Positions 17,772 through 28,427 of a DNA stretch of 64,000 nucleotides are shown one piece after another; within the stretch, counting starts at the first letter, position 1; every line of letters begins with the position of its first letter. The notes beneath the pieces were generated by a model that worked only from the letters and a program-made list of their open reading frames with translations, did no database searches and was not told the origin of the DNA. A program made the position numbers and the translations under genes. The stretch is from Micrococcaceae bacterium Sec5.1 (GTDB lineage Bacteria > Actinomycetota > Actinomycetes > Actinomycetales > Micrococcaceae). The DNA is taken from contig CP143430.1 of assembly GCA_039636795.1 (NCBI GenBank), positions 992,001 to 1,056,000 of the forward strand, given 5' to 3'.

Positions 17772-17798
17772 CTTGCACTCTCCCCGGTCGAGTGCTAA
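17772..17798 (+). promoter_or_regulatory. CIRCE operator 1 with embedded promoter
   Basis: CTTGCACTC (17772-17780), a nine-base spacer and GAGTGCTAA (17790-17798) match the HrcA operator TTAGCACTC-N9-GAGTGCTAA at 16 of 18 positions. TTGCAC (17774-17779) can serve as a -35 and TAATTAT (17796-17802) as a -10, so HrcA would cover the promoter. Confidence 0.85.
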
Positions 17799-17806
17799 TT
17801 ATTGAT

Positions 17807-19643
<1,837 letters not shown>

Positions 19644-19679
19644 GCCTCCTAAGGTGTAGCGTCACGCTTCAGAGCAAAC

Positions 19680-19715
19680 GACGGCGGTTCTCACCATTTG
19701 GTGGGGGCCGCCGTC
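19680..19715 (+). terminator. Terminator hairpin after groEL
   Basis: GACGGCGG (19680-19687) pairs with CCGCCGTC (19708-19715), followed by TTGCTGT. The stem is strong, the T-tract poor. It stands alone in the groEL-rnhA gap. Confidence 0.65.
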
Positions 19716-19837
19716 TTGCTGTATCGCCCAAGTGAGTAGCAGATCAGGTCGGTCTGACTGCTCAGAACGACATGTGCTGCTACCAGTTGGGTGCTAGCAC
19801 GCTTTCAGTGTCTGTGTGGTCTGGCAGGATTGAAGGC

Positions 19838-20797
19838 ATGACGATTATTGCTGCCGCCGATGGCTCTGCCCTCGGCAATCCTGGGCCGGCCGGTTGGGCC
19901 TGGTATGTTGACGACTCCTGTTGGCGCGCAGGAGGTTGGCCCCACGGCACCAACAACATGGGCGAGCTCATGGCTGTCCTGGACCTGTTCCGTTCCACTG
20001 CCCACGTACCGCAGGAGGAACTGCTGATCCTTTGCGACAGCCAGTACGTCATCAACTGCATCACCAAGTGGATGCCCGGGTGGAAGCGGAAAGGCTGGCG
20101 CAAGGCCGACGGGAAGCCCGTCCTGAACGTTGACCTCCTGAAGGACATCGACCAAGCAATCGTCGGGCGCAAATACACATTTGAATGGGTCAAGGGCCAC
20201 GCCGGCCACGACCTCAACGAGGCAGCAGACGAGCGCGCACGCGCCGTAGCCACCGCCTTCCAGCAGGGCACCGCAGCTCCAAGCGGACCGGGCTTTACAG
20301 GCTCCGACGAGGCCCTCGCCGCGCCTCTTCCTGTCCCGGCCAGAGCCGGTCGCAGCTTCCAATCCCACTCCGAACCCACGTTGTTTGGGGAGTCGGGTAT
20401 CTTCGGTCAGCCGGATCTTTTCAGTGAACTGGACGAGGATACGTCCGCCCAGGAATTGCCTGCAGAGGAAATCGTGGTCGCCTTGGAGCGCGAGCTCCTA
20501 CGCCCGGATGTGCGCACTGACATCGGCAGGATTGGAGTATTGCTTCATCCCGACTTTGCTGAGATTGGCATCTCCGGTCGCTTCTGGACCCGGGACGCCA
20601 TGATGGTTGCCCTTGAGGAGGACCCTGGGGAGCCCATTGAGTTGGAAGTTCTAAGCGCCGATCGCCTGAGTGAGAACACTATCCTGCTGAACTACCGCAG
20701 CTTCGCGCATTCAGGTTCGGCCCTCCGCAGTTCCGTTTGGCTTTTGGACCGAGGCCAGTGGCGGCTCCGATTCCACCAGGGCACCCCCGAAAACTGA
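19838..20797 (+). CDS. Ribonuclease HI fused to a SnoaL/DUF4440-like domain
   Basis: The N-terminal part (1-140) is an RNase HI that cuts RNA in RNA-DNA hybrids; the catalytic acids are visible as Asp8 (AADGSALGNPG), Glu43 (NMGELMA), Asp67 (LCDSQYVIN) and Asp131 (DERA), with His121 nearby. After a linker, residues about 215-315 resemble a SnoaL/DUF4440 barrel (HPDFAEIGISGRFWTRDAMM, LNYRSFAHSG). The total is 319 residues, twice a plain RNase HI. ATG 19838 is seven bases after CAGGAT, suggesting a leaderless mRNA. The role of the second domain is unknown. Confidence 0.88.
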   Translation: MTIIAAADGSALGNPGPAGWAWYVDDSCWRAGGWPHGTNNMGELMAVLDLFRSTAHVPQEELLILCDSQYVINCITKWMPGWKRKGWRKADGKPVLNVDLLKDIDQAIVGRKYTFEWVKGHAGHDLNEAADERARAVATAFQQGTAAPSGPGFTGSDEALAAPLPVPARAGRSFQSHSEPTLFGESGIFGQPDLFSELDEDTSAQELPAEEIVVALERELLRPDVRTDIGRIGVLLHPDFAEIGISGRFWTRDAMMVALEEDPGEPIELEVLSADRLSENTILLNYRSFAHSGSALRSSVWLLDRGQWRLRFHQGTPEN

Positions 20798-20942
20798 CCC
20801 GACGGAAACACTGCACATCAATTCACAGCACAGGAGACAGAAAGCTTGGTGACCTGCGGGGCGGCTGCACAGGGGGAAGACAGCCGGCCCCGCAGGAGCT
20901 TATGTGAAGCAGGACCTCGAATGTGCCTTGAGCGTGCAGCCC

Positions 20943-21233
20943 CTAGTAGGCGAACCGCTGGGTGTTGCCCTGCTCCACTTCGAGGTAGCTTGCTGCGGCC
21001 GACGCTAAAGCCATGTTGATGGAAGCCAGCGAGGCCTCGACCTTGTTTTGCGTCAGGGACCATTCAAGGACAAGCGACTGGAAGTTGGTGGCGGCTGAGC
21101 CTCTCCACGTGGCTTGAAGCTCGTCCAGTCCGTGTTTCATGGCCTGCACGTCCGTGCAGATGCGATCAACGGTTGCTTTGACGTTGGACGACTTGAGCTG
21201 AAGGAGCTCCGTGTCGACGGAAATGACGCTCAT
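20943..21233 (-). CDS. WXG100-family (ESAT-6-like) protein, orphan
   Basis: This 96-residue helical hairpin protein has the central WRG form of the WXG motif (LQATWRGSAATNFQ). Relatives are secreted as dimers by type VII systems. ATG 21233 is preceded on the minus strand by GAAAGG; an upstream in-frame start exists but adds an unlikely N-terminus. No EccC ATPase, membrane component or second WXG gene is in the window, so it would rely on a secretion system elsewhere. Confidence 0.85.
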   Translation of the reverse strand: MSVISVDTELLQLKSSNVKATVDRICTDVQAMKHGLDELQATWRGSAATNFQSLVLEWSLTQNKVEASLASINMALASAAASYLEVEQGNTQRFAY

Positions 21234-21404
21234 GGGTGATGCCTTTCGACGATGATGTTCCGCTGCTCGCGGTGGTGTGCGTGGCCACAACATCGAGCCT
21301 AGGCAAGCGCCTGGGGCCGGGAAACAACCATTCGTCGCTATGTGGATAACAGCTCTTTTGATGAGCCCTTACGTGGGTAATGCCGCCTGGGGGGAACACC
21401 GGCG

Positions 21405-22850
21405 TTACTGGGATATTAGCTCCGCGGGCTCCTCGCGGAACGGGAGGCTGACCACCAAAGTTGCGCCGCCGCCGTCGGTCTCTTTCACCCGGACGCTGCC
21501 TCCATGCGAGCCAACGATGGCAGCCACAATGGCCAGACCGAGGCCACTGCCGCCTGTCTCGCGGGTGCGCGAGGTATCGGCCCGGTAGAAGCGTTCAAAG
21601 ATTTTGTTGGTCTCGGCATCTGGAATACCGGCTCCGTGATCTCGGATTTCGATGACCGAGAAGGCGCCTTCAGGAGTGGTCCGAACACCAACTGCGAGTT
21701 CTATAGGGGTGCCCTCTGGCGTGTAGCGCAGGGCGTTGCCCACGAGGTTGCCGATGACCTGCCGGAGCTTTGCCTCATCGCCCTGAACAGGGGCTGGCGT
21801 CGGGGAGGATCCATCGAGTCCGATGAGCGTGATGTTCCGGTTGCCGGACGAGGCTTTGGTATCCACCACGGCGTCGTGCGCCAACAACTGCAGATCCACC
21901 GGCTTGAGTTGCAACGGCCGTTGCTCGTCCAGCCGGGCCAAGAGGAGGAGGTCCTCCACCATGGAACCCATGCGTTTGGCTTCGCTTTCGATTCTGCCCA
22001 TGGCCGTGGCGACGTCTTCGGGGGTGGCCAGCGCGCCGTGGCGGTAAAGCTCTGAGAAACCTCGAATGGTGACCAATGGAGTCCGGAGTTCATGGGAAGC
22101 ATCGGCGGCGAAGCGGCGCATCCGGGCTTCAGAAGCGGCGCGCGCCGCGAAGGAAGCCTCGATGTGGGCCAACATTGCGTTCAGCGAAGCGCCAAGCCGA
22201 CCCACCTCTGTATGGGGGTTGTCGATTTCCACGCGTCGGGAGAGGTCACCTGCCGCGATGGCTGCTGCTGTCTTCTCCACGCGGGCCAGGGGCCTGAAGG
22301 ATCGTGCCACAGTCCATGTAGCAATGAAGAACGCCAGAACCAGGGTCAGCAGGCCAACGCCCACCACAACAAGTACGGCGTGTTCCATGACTTTGTCCAC
22401 GGGCGTCAGCGGCAGGCCGATAATCACCACGCCGTTCTGCCCGTTGGCGACGACGCCCACGGCGACGACACGCCAGTTGCTACCGGCGGTGCCACTCACT
22501 TGGAAGGGGGCATTGCCGCGTGCCTTGGCCTCGGCAGGAGTGATGTTCGCGATCGCCGGACGGTCACTTTGCAGGCCGCCGAACTGATACGGCGAAAGCC
22601 CCGGAACGTACAGGGTCAGCGAGTAGTCAGTGGGTACGGCGGGGTTCGGCTCCGACAGCTTGTCGAATGACTGCTGGTCCTGGGCCAGCGCGACGGCGGC
22701 CTTGAGTTTGTCGTCTACCTGGCCTTGCAGGTAGCTCTTGACGAGCGTCAGCGTGCCGGCGCCCGTCGCGGCCAGAGCGAGGAGGAGCAGCCCCATGATG
22801 ATGGCGACCAGCTGCGACCTCAGGGACGCCGATTTCCAGCGTTGCAGCAA
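21405..22850 (-). CDS. Sensor histidine kinase (two-component)
   Basis: The 481-residue membrane kinase has two helices (about 13-36 and 158-180) around a roughly 120-residue extracellular sensor region. A HAMP linker (residues 180-232), HisKA with phospho-acceptor His253 (FAADASHELRTPLV) and a HATPase domain (NLVGNALRYTPEG, GSGLGLAIV) follow. The start TTG 22850 is two bases after the stop of the response regulator, so translation is likely coupled. The signal is not evident from sequence. Confidence 0.95.
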   Translation of the reverse strand: MLQRWKSASLRSQLVAIIMGLLLLALAATGAGTLTLVKSYLQGQVDDKLKAAVALAQDQQSFDKLSEPNPAVPTDYSLTLYVPGLSPYQFGGLQSDRPAIANITPAEAKARGNAPFQVSGTAGSNWRVVAVGVVANGQNGVVIIGLPLTPVDKVMEHAVLVVVGVGLLTLVLAFFIATWTVARSFRPLARVEKTAAAIAAGDLSRRVEIDNPHTEVGRLGASLNAMLAHIEASFAARAASEARMRRFAADASHELRTPLVTIRGFSELYRHGALATPEDVATAMGRIESEAKRMGSMVEDLLLLARLDEQRPLQLKPVDLQLLAHDAVVDTKASSGNRNITLIGLDGSSPTPAPVQGDEAKLRQVIGNLVGNALRYTPEGTPIELAVGVRTTPEGAFSVIEIRDHGAGIPDAETNKIFERFYRADTSRTRETGGSGLGLAIVAAIVGSHGGSVRVKETDGGGATLVVSLPFREEPAELISQ

Positions 22851-22852
22851 GG

Positions 22853-23572
22853 TCAGCGCTTCTCTGCCGTTCGCAGCACGTAGCCCACTCCGCGCTTGGT
22901 TTGGATGAGGGCTGCAGCATCGGGGTCGATGTCCACCTTGCGGCGTAGATAGGAGATGTACGACTCAACGATGGAGGCGTCACCGTTGAAGTCGTATTCC
23001 CAAACGTGGTCAAGGATCTGTGCCTTGGAGAGAACGCGGTTGGGGTTCAGCATGAGGTAGCGCAGGAGCTTGAACTCAGTGGGAGACAGCTCAATGACTG
23101 TGCCACCGCGTCGGACCTCATGGGCGTCGTCGTCGAGTTCGAGGTCGTCCACGCGGATCACCGCGTCGTCATCCTCAAGGGGCTGGGTCCGGCGCAGTAC
23201 GGCGCGGATGCGGGCAACTACTTCGTCCAGGCTGAATGGCTTGGTGACGTAGTCGTCGCCGCCCACAGTCAGGCCTGTGACCTTGTCCTCGGTGTCGTCC
23301 TTCGCCGTGAGGAACAGGACGGGGAAGTGTTTGCCTGCGGCCCGGAGGCGACGCGTTACTGTGAAGCCGTCCATGTCGGGCAGCATGACGTCCAGGACTG
23401 CGAGATCGGGGGAGTGAAGGTCGGCGGCGGCCAGGGCTTCGCGACCATTGGATGCGGCAACGACCTCGAAACCTGCAAAACGCAGGGACGTGGAGAGAAG
23501 CTCGCGGATGTTGGGTTCGTCGTCGACGACAAGGAGCTTGGCTTCGGGGCCGTTCTTTTTCATGACACCCAT
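22853..23572 (-). CDS. Response regulator, OmpR/PhoB type
   Basis: The receiver domain (residues 12-125) has the phospho-acceptor Asp61 (LAVLDVMLPDMDGF), the acidic pocket VVDDEPN and Lys in VTKPFS. A winged-helix DNA-binding domain follows (about 145-235, LSPTEFKLLRYL, SYISYLRRKVD). It forms a pair with the kinase read just after it. ATG 23572 follows GGGAGC; an in-frame ATG three codons later is possible. Targets are unknown. Confidence 0.96.
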   Translation of the reverse strand: MGVMKKNGPEAKLLVVDDEPNIRELLSTSLRFAGFEVVAASNGREALAAADLHSPDLAVLDVMLPDMDGFTVTRRLRAAGKHFPVLFLTAKDDTEDKVTGLTVGGDDYVTKPFSLDEVVARIRAVLRRTQPLEDDDAVIRVDDLELDDDAHEVRRGGTVIELSPTEFKLLRYLMLNPNRVLSKAQILDHVWEYDFNGDASIVESYISYLRRKVDIDPDAAALIQTKRGVGYVLRTAEKR

Positions 23573-23631
23573 GATGCTCCCAGTTTCTGTGAGTTATCTG
23601 GATGCTTTATGGGAGCGGACTGCGTGCCGCC

Positions 23632-24267
23632 TCAGGCTCCGAGAACGAGCCCAGCGCCGAGGGCTCCCATGGTCACGGCGATCCCTCCGTCCAGGATTCT
23701 CCACGACTTGGGCCGGGCGAAGAAGCCCCGCAGGAATCTGGCACCGAACCCCAGGGAGCAGAACCAGAGGATGCTTCCCAGCATCGCTCCGGCGCCGAAC
23801 CACCATTGCAAAGCAGTGCCTTGGGCGCTGGCGAGCGAACCAATAAGTGCGATGTCCAGGTAGACGTGCGGGTTGAGCCACGTCAGCGCCAGTACGGTGG
23901 TGAGGACCGCGGCGAGGCCACGTTTGGCGTCGCCATCGGGGGAGGGCGTATCCGAAGAAACGAGCACCTGCGGGCGAAGGGCCCGACGAGCCGCAAGCAC
24001 CCCATAAGTCACCAGGAATGCGGCCCCCACAAAGCGCAGAACCACGACGGCGGCAGGAGCGGCCGCGATCAGTGCACCCGTGCCAAGCACCCCCGCGGCG
24101 ATAAGGAGGGCGTCTGAAAGGGCGCAGACCGCTACAACCGCGCCTATATGTTTGCCAAGAATTCCTTGCCGAAGGACGAAGGCGTTTTGCGCGCCGATGG
24201 CAACGATTAGGCCTAAGCCCGTAGCAAGGCCGAGGCCTGTGGAGTTGAAGATGTCAGAGAAAGTCAC
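23632..24267 (-). CDS. lysE: LysE/ArgO-family basic amino-acid exporter
   Basis: A 211-residue membrane protein with six hydrophobic helices, beginning GLIVAIGAQNAFVLRQGI, the family signature. Such proteins export L-lysine and L-arginine when these accumulate. It starts at GTG 24267, with CATAAT eight bases upstream on the minus strand, so the leader is very short. The gene diverges from a LysG-type activator across 68 bases, the classical lysE/lysG arrangement. Confidence 0.9.
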   Translation of the reverse strand: MTFSDIFNSTGLGLATGLGLIVAIGAQNAFVLRQGILGKHIGAVVAVCALSDALLIAAGVLGTGALIAAAPAAVVVLRFVGAAFLVTYGVLAARRALRPQVLVSSDTPSPDGDAKRGLAAVLTTVLALTWLNPHVYLDIALIGSLASAQGTALQWWFGAGAMLGSILWFCSLGFGARFLRGFFARPKSWRILDGGIAVTMGALGAGLVLGA

Positions 24268-24275
24268 CGTTCCAA

Positions 24276-24329
24276 ATTATGGTCCGCAAAGCATTTAGGA
24301 CAGCTAATGTTTTTGATGTGCCGTAAGAT
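24276..24329. promoter_or_regulatory. Divergent lysE/lysG promoter region
   Basis: CATAAT (minus strand, 24281-24276) lies eight bases before the lysE GTG, and TAAGAT (plus strand, 24324-24329) six bases before the lysG ATG. Both mRNAs would be leaderless or nearly so. LysG should bind between them. Confidence 0.55.
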
Positions 24330-24335
24330 TTTCTT

Positions 24336-25241
24336 ATGCCACAGTTTCCCTCTGAACAGTTGTTAACGTTCGCCACCGTACTTTCGGAAGGCACGTTGGA
24401 TGCGGCAGCCCGTCGGCTGCACATCACGCCGTCGGCAGTGTCCCAACGCCTGAAGGCGCTTGAGCAATCATCCGGAAGGGTCCTGCTCCAACGGAGTAAT
24501 CCCGCGCAGGCCACCGAAGCCGGCGAAGTGGTGCTTCGCCTTGCCCGCCAGGTTGCCCAGCTGGAAGCAGACGCAGGCGTGGAGTTGGGTTTGGGCACGG
24601 ACGGTCCGCAGCTCGCTGTGCCAATCGTGGTGAATGCAGACTCGCTTGCGGTCTGGTTCCTGCAAGCACTTGCCCGTGTGCCCAGCGATCTCAACATCAC
24701 CTTTGACTTGCACCGTGACGACGAACAACACTCCACCTCAATGCTGCGTTCGGGGACCGTCATGGCTGCAGTCACGGCCACCCCGGAACCGGTGCAGGGC
24801 TGCCGTGTTGAGAGCCTCGGAGTCATGCGCTACCGGGCAGTGGCAGCTCCAGCCTTTGTGGATCGTTGGTTCGCGGATGGGGTGGACGGCGGCAGGCTCA
24901 ACATGGCACCGGCCGTGGATTTCGACCGAAAGGACACCTATCAGTGGGCTTTCGTGGAATCGTGGCCGGGTGCTTCACAAGCACAACAGAAGGGGCCGCG
25001 ACACTACGTGCCAGCGTCACAGGACTTCGGCGATGCCATTCGCTTGGGCTTGGGCTGGGGATTGATTCCGGAAGTTCAATGCGGGCCCGACATTGCCGAC
25101 GCGCGCTTGATTGAACTCGCTCCCGAGCGTCCCTTTGATGTTCCGCTCTACTGGCAGCGCTGGAAGACGGCGTCAAGAGTGCTCGATGTCCTTAGCTCCA
25201 CAGTCCGGGAAGTCTCTGCCGAGTACCTTCGGACGCCCTAG
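24336..25241 (+). CDS. lysG: LysR-family regulator, LysG/ArgP type
   Basis: A 301-residue LysR-type activator with an N-terminal helix-turn-helix (residues 3-60, LDAAARRLHITPSAVSQRLKALE) and a periplasmic-binding-like effector domain. Similarity to LysG/ArgP and divergence from lysE point to activation of the exporter by lysine or arginine. ATG 24336 has no ribosome-binding site but a TAAGAT -10 six bases away. Confidence 0.9.
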   Translation: MPQFPSEQLLTFATVLSEGTLDAAARRLHITPSAVSQRLKALEQSSGRVLLQRSNPAQATEAGEVVLRLARQVAQLEADAGVELGLGTDGPQLAVPIVVNADSLAVWFLQALARVPSDLNITFDLHRDDEQHSTSMLRSGTVMAAVTATPEPVQGCRVESLGVMRYRAVAAPAFVDRWFADGVDGGRLNMAPAVDFDRKDTYQWAFVESWPGASQAQQKGPRHYVPASQDFGDAIRLGLGWGLIPEVQCGPDIADARLIELAPERPFDVPLYWQRWKTASRVLDVLSSTVREVSAEYLRTP

Positions 25242-25342
25242 TACAGTCCGTTGTCAGAAACCCACTGGGCCAGGGCAAAAGATCCGAACACGCCCACGGA
25301 TGCTCCTAAAAATGTCAGTGCCCCATTCCACACTGGAAACAT
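25238..25342 (-). CDS. Possible 34-residue membrane peptide
   Basis: On the minus strand an ATG at 25342 opens a 34-codon frame whose product has one hydrophobic helix (ALTFLGASVGVFGSFALAQW) and a polar tail (VSDNGLY). It fills the gap between lysG and the next small gene. There is no good ribosome-binding site and third-base GC is only moderate, so it may be chance. Confidence 0.25.
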   Translation of the reverse strand: MFPVWNGALTFLGASVGVFGSFALAQWVSDNGLY

Positions 25343-25565
25343 GGCAAAAGAAGCAGCCCCCATCAGCATTCATCACAATGAAAAAGCCGCGGACGTCGAG
25401 TTCCACGTGACGTACCTGGATACAGACTCGGGCCACATCAGGCGTGAGGAATTTCCGGACCTGACCTCAGCCGAGCGCTTCGCGAGCGCGCAGCTCCACG
25501 ACGCCGATTGCTGGGCCGTAGTGGATCACGTTGCAATCCAGCACGCCAGCCGCATGGTTGCCTGA
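25341..25565 (+). CDS. Small hypothetical protein (74 residues)
   Basis: A short acidic cytosolic protein without a recognised domain. The sequence is well mixed and reads as coding (EFHVTYLDTDSGHIRREEFP, SAERFASAQLHDADCWAVV). ATG 25341 follows GGAAAC; a TTG at 25251 would add 30 residues but seems less likely. It ends 40 bases before the multicopper oxidase, which is read convergently. Confidence 0.6.
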   Translation: MAKEAAPISIHHNEKAADVEFHVTYLDTDSGHIRREEFPDLTSAERFASAQLHDADCWAVVDHVAIQHASRMVA

Positions 25566-25604
25566 GGACGTCCGCCCGCCAGCCGACCTATCCCGCCAGC
25601 CGTC

Positions 25605-27755
25605 CTATTCAGGCCGGTTGTGGAAATGGCCGCCGTGGACGAAGTCAGATGACACGCCTTCGTACTTCAGCAGCATCATCATTCCTTCTGCAGCATGGTC
25701 CAGGTTGTGGCAGTGATCCATCCAAATACCCGGATTGTTCGCGTGCAGCAGTAGCTCCCACACGTCGCCCGGCAGCACGTCTACGGTGTCAAGGATCAGT
25801 GGCGATCCACGGGGGGCAACCCCGTTCCTGCTGAGCACTTGAACGTGGTGTCCGTGAGGATGCATGGGATGAGGGTCAGCGGTGCGGTTAACGATCGTCA
25901 TTTTTACGGTGTCCCCTTCGGCCACCTCAATGGATGGCACCAGGGGATAGGATGCGCCGTTCACCGTAAACGCGTAGCGCGGAACTCCGTCAACAAAACG
26001 GAATTGCCGGTCCAACACCAACACTTCCTCCCGGACATTTTCTGCGGGTGCCGGTGTTCCAGCCAAAGGTTCGCCGTAGTCCAACAGATCCAGTAGAGGA
26101 GTGGAGGCAAAGACGCCAGGCTGCGCTTTCTCGGGGACGTCGGGCGCCTTCTGCTGGGCGTCGTCTGCTTTCGCTGCGGCATCGCCTTCGGCAGCATCTG
26201 CATTCACCCCGTCCGGGCTGGATGGGGCCACCACGACGACGGCGCTGGCCGCCGAGTCAGAGCGGAGCGTCACCTGGGATTCGGGCATAGTGAACGTGAC
26301 GTCCATCCGTGCTCCTGCCCCAATCCGCAATAGCTTCCCTGTCACCTCCTGCGGCTGGTTCACGTCCGTTCCGTCCACGGCCGCAACCTTGAACGCTGTT
26401 CCGTCCAGAAGGTAGCGCTGCGGCAGGGAATCAGTGTTGATGAGGCGTACCCGAACGCTCGAGCCCGGGACGGCCGCGTACACACTGTTACGGTCTGAGG
26501 AGCCCAGCAACCCCAGACCGCCGAGGTCGTGTCCTGCCACCACAATGTCAGTATCTGCGCGAGGCAGTGTGGGGTTGTGCACGACGAATGTGCCGTAGAG
26601 GCCCTTGCGGACACCTTCGGCTGAGTCCTGGTGCGTGTGGTACCAATATGTGCCGGCTTGGGCAGCAAGGAAGCGGTAGGTCATGGACTGACCGGGCATT
26701 ACGGCGTCCTGTGTTGCCCCGGCCACGCCGTCCATGGCGTTGGGGACGTCGTAACCATGCCAGTGCAGGGTCACGCCAGCACTCACATCCTGGTTCTTTA
26801 GCTCAACTTCCATGACCTCGCCCAGTTGTGCTTCGATGCCGGGCCCGGGGAGGCTGCCAAAGGTCCACGCATCAGTGGACTCCCCGGAGGGCAAGGTTAT
26901 GTGTTCCGTGCGGGCAGTGAGTTCGTAGTGCCGGACCACGGCGTTGTCAGGGATCTCTCCCACCAGGCTTGTTACCTGAGTTGTGGCCACCACTGGTGCA
27001 GCGGTGACACCTCCGTGATGACCGACGGCGGCCGCAATCACCGCGCCATCGGCGGACCGGCTACCCAGCCACGCAAAGACTCCCGAGCCCAAAGCGGTGC
27101 AGGCCATGAGTCCGGCAACTGCAGCAGCCGCCGTCGTGCGCCTGTGAACCAGGCCTCGGCCGGGTGCGGGGCTGCCGCCGGGAAGGGCGGGCGGAGCGGG
27201 AGGAGCTGGCGGAGTGGGCGGAACCTGGAACACAGGGAACAGCGCCAGCCTGGCTATCATCACGGTCCCTGCTACCAGGAACAAGAGAACCGCCAGCGTC
27301 CACGGGGCGGGGAATGGGCCGAGGACGAACATCAGGGCAAGTGAGGCAATTGCCGAAGCGGCGGCCGACACGATGGCGAGAACCGCCCATTCGTGGGTTC
27401 GGCCAGGGAGTCCGGGTTGCTCCCGCGAAGATGGTGGGCCGGTGTTCCGCCTCCTCAGCAAATACGGAACACCGGCCATCGCGGCCCAAGCCGCGGGGAT
27501 GGCGGTCAAAGGCAGGCTGATGGTTGTGCGTTCGCTGGCAAACCACCAACTGCCGGCCACCAAAGCTGGGAGCAAGGCATAGCGCGCTGCCGTCATAAGA
27601 ACGGCTAAGCCCAGCAGAAGAAGAGCCAAGTCGACAACGCGTGGCCTGGCTGGCCCCCTGCCAAAAGAAATGACCATCCAAGCGGCGACAATCCAGGCGC
27701 CGGCGGCAAGGATAGCCAGCACCAGGTCGACGGCCAGTAGCTGTGAGATGTTCAC
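25605..27755 (-). CDS. Multicopper oxidase with N-terminal multi-helix membrane domain
   Basis: The 716-residue protein begins with about six or seven hydrophobic helices (residues 5-240), then carries a two- or three-domain multicopper oxidase. All copper motifs are present: HWHGYD (His331, His333), WYHTHQD (His373, His375), HPMHPHGHH, and HCHNLDHAAEGMM, where the final Met can be the type-1 axial ligand. An acidic, Ala-rich insertion (DAAEGDAAAKADDAQQK) lies in the middle. It is probably an outward-facing oxidase for a metal ion or small substrate. The start is GTG 27755, 12 bases after the preceding small membrane gene. Confidence 0.9.
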   Translation of the reverse strand: MNISQLLAVDLVLAILAAGAWIVAAWMVISFGRGPARPRVVDLALLLLGLAVLMTAARYALLPALVAGSWWFASERTTISLPLTAIPAAWAAMAGVPYLLRRRNTGPPSSREQPGLPGRTHEWAVLAIVSAAASAIASLALMFVLGPFPAPWTLAVLLFLVAGTVMIARLALFPVFQVPPTPPAPPAPPALPGGSPAPGRGLVHRRTTAAAAVAGLMACTALGSGVFAWLGSRSADGAVIAAAVGHHGGVTAAPVVATTQVTSLVGEIPDNAVVRHYELTARTEHITLPSGESTDAWTFGSLPGPGIEAQLGEVMEVELKNQDVSAGVTLHWHGYDVPNAMDGVAGATQDAVMPGQSMTYRFLAAQAGTYWYHTHQDSAEGVRKGLYGTFVVHNPTLPRADTDIVVAGHDLGGLGLLGSSDRNSVYAAVPGSSVRVRLINTDSLPQRYLLDGTAFKVAAVDGTDVNQPQEVTGKLLRIGAGARMDVTFTMPESQVTLRSDSAASAVVVVAPSSPDGVNADAAEGDAAAKADDAQQKAPDVPEKAQPGVFASTPLLDLLDYGEPLAGTPAPAENVREEVLVLDRQFRFVDGVPRYAFTVNGASYPLVPSIEVAEGDTVKMTIVNRTADPHPMHPHGHHVQVLSRNGVAPRGSPLILDTVDVLPGDVWELLLHANNPGIWMDHCHNLDHAAEGMMMLLKYEGVSSDFVHGGHFHNRPE

Positions 27756-27767
27756 AGCCGCCGCTTA

Positions 27768-28241
27768 TCAAGCTGTAGCGGAAGAGGCGGAAGCATCCGA
27801 TGCTGCTGCCTTGGGTGGAAGGGGTTGGGGATTGAGTGCAAGGGCGCGGGCACGTCTGAACAACCAGTAGGACATGAAGATAATCAGCAGTCCTGTGACG
27901 GGGTGGATGGAAGCCACCCACGACCCGGAGGGCGTGATGAAATCCTCCGATGAGCCAGTGAGCATGCCACCGATGATGAAGATGAACAACTGAACCCACG
28001 TCATGAGAAAGATGCCGGCGGCGAGCCAAATAGTGCGGGACCCGGCCTTGGCGATAGCCGCGACAATGACAGCCAACAACGCCGAATAGCGCAGCACGAA
28101 TTGGCCGTTGATTACGTGATAAACGCCCGCTTCGCGCTGGGCTTCAATGGTGTTTTGGAAATGGAAGTAGCCCGCGAAAAAGAGCTGGGCAAGTCCCGAT
28201 AGCAGGATGATCGCCGCCAGGACCAGGAGGGTTTTACGCAT
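27768..28241 (-). CDS. Small four-helix membrane protein (DUF6220-like)
   Basis: A 157-residue protein with four predicted helices (LLVLAAIILLSGLAQLFFAG, ALLAVIVAAIA, IFLMTWVQLFIFIIGGML, PVTGLLIIFMSYWLF) and an Ala/Pro-rich tail. It resembles the DUF6220 family, whose function is unknown. It sits immediately upstream of the multicopper oxidase, in the same direction, so the two are likely co-expressed and may interact. Confidence 0.7.
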   Translation of the reverse strand: MRKTLLVLAAIILLSGLAQLFFAGYFHFQNTIEAQREAGVYHVINGQFVLRYSALLAVIVAAIAKAGSRTIWLAAGIFLMTWVQLFIFIIGGMLTGSSEDFITPSGSWVASIHPVTGLLIIFMSYWLFRRARALALNPQPLPPKAAASDASASSATA

Positions 28242-28427
28242 AGGGAGTCCTCTGGTAAAAAATCACAGATTCTTCAAGGCCTTCGAATCGCCGGCACCCT
28301 GGCTGCGGGCTACCCCCACTGCCGACGACTGGCCGCCGGGCTGCCTGGACCAAGGGCAACTCTAAAGGGCGGAGAGCTTCACTTGGAATCCTAAAATTGC
28401 TGGAGATAAATAGCAATGCCCTGGCGA

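Noticed and set aside
20943..21293. Type VII secretion locus
   Set aside because: Only one WXG100 gene is present; no ATPase, membrane core or protease genes nearby.
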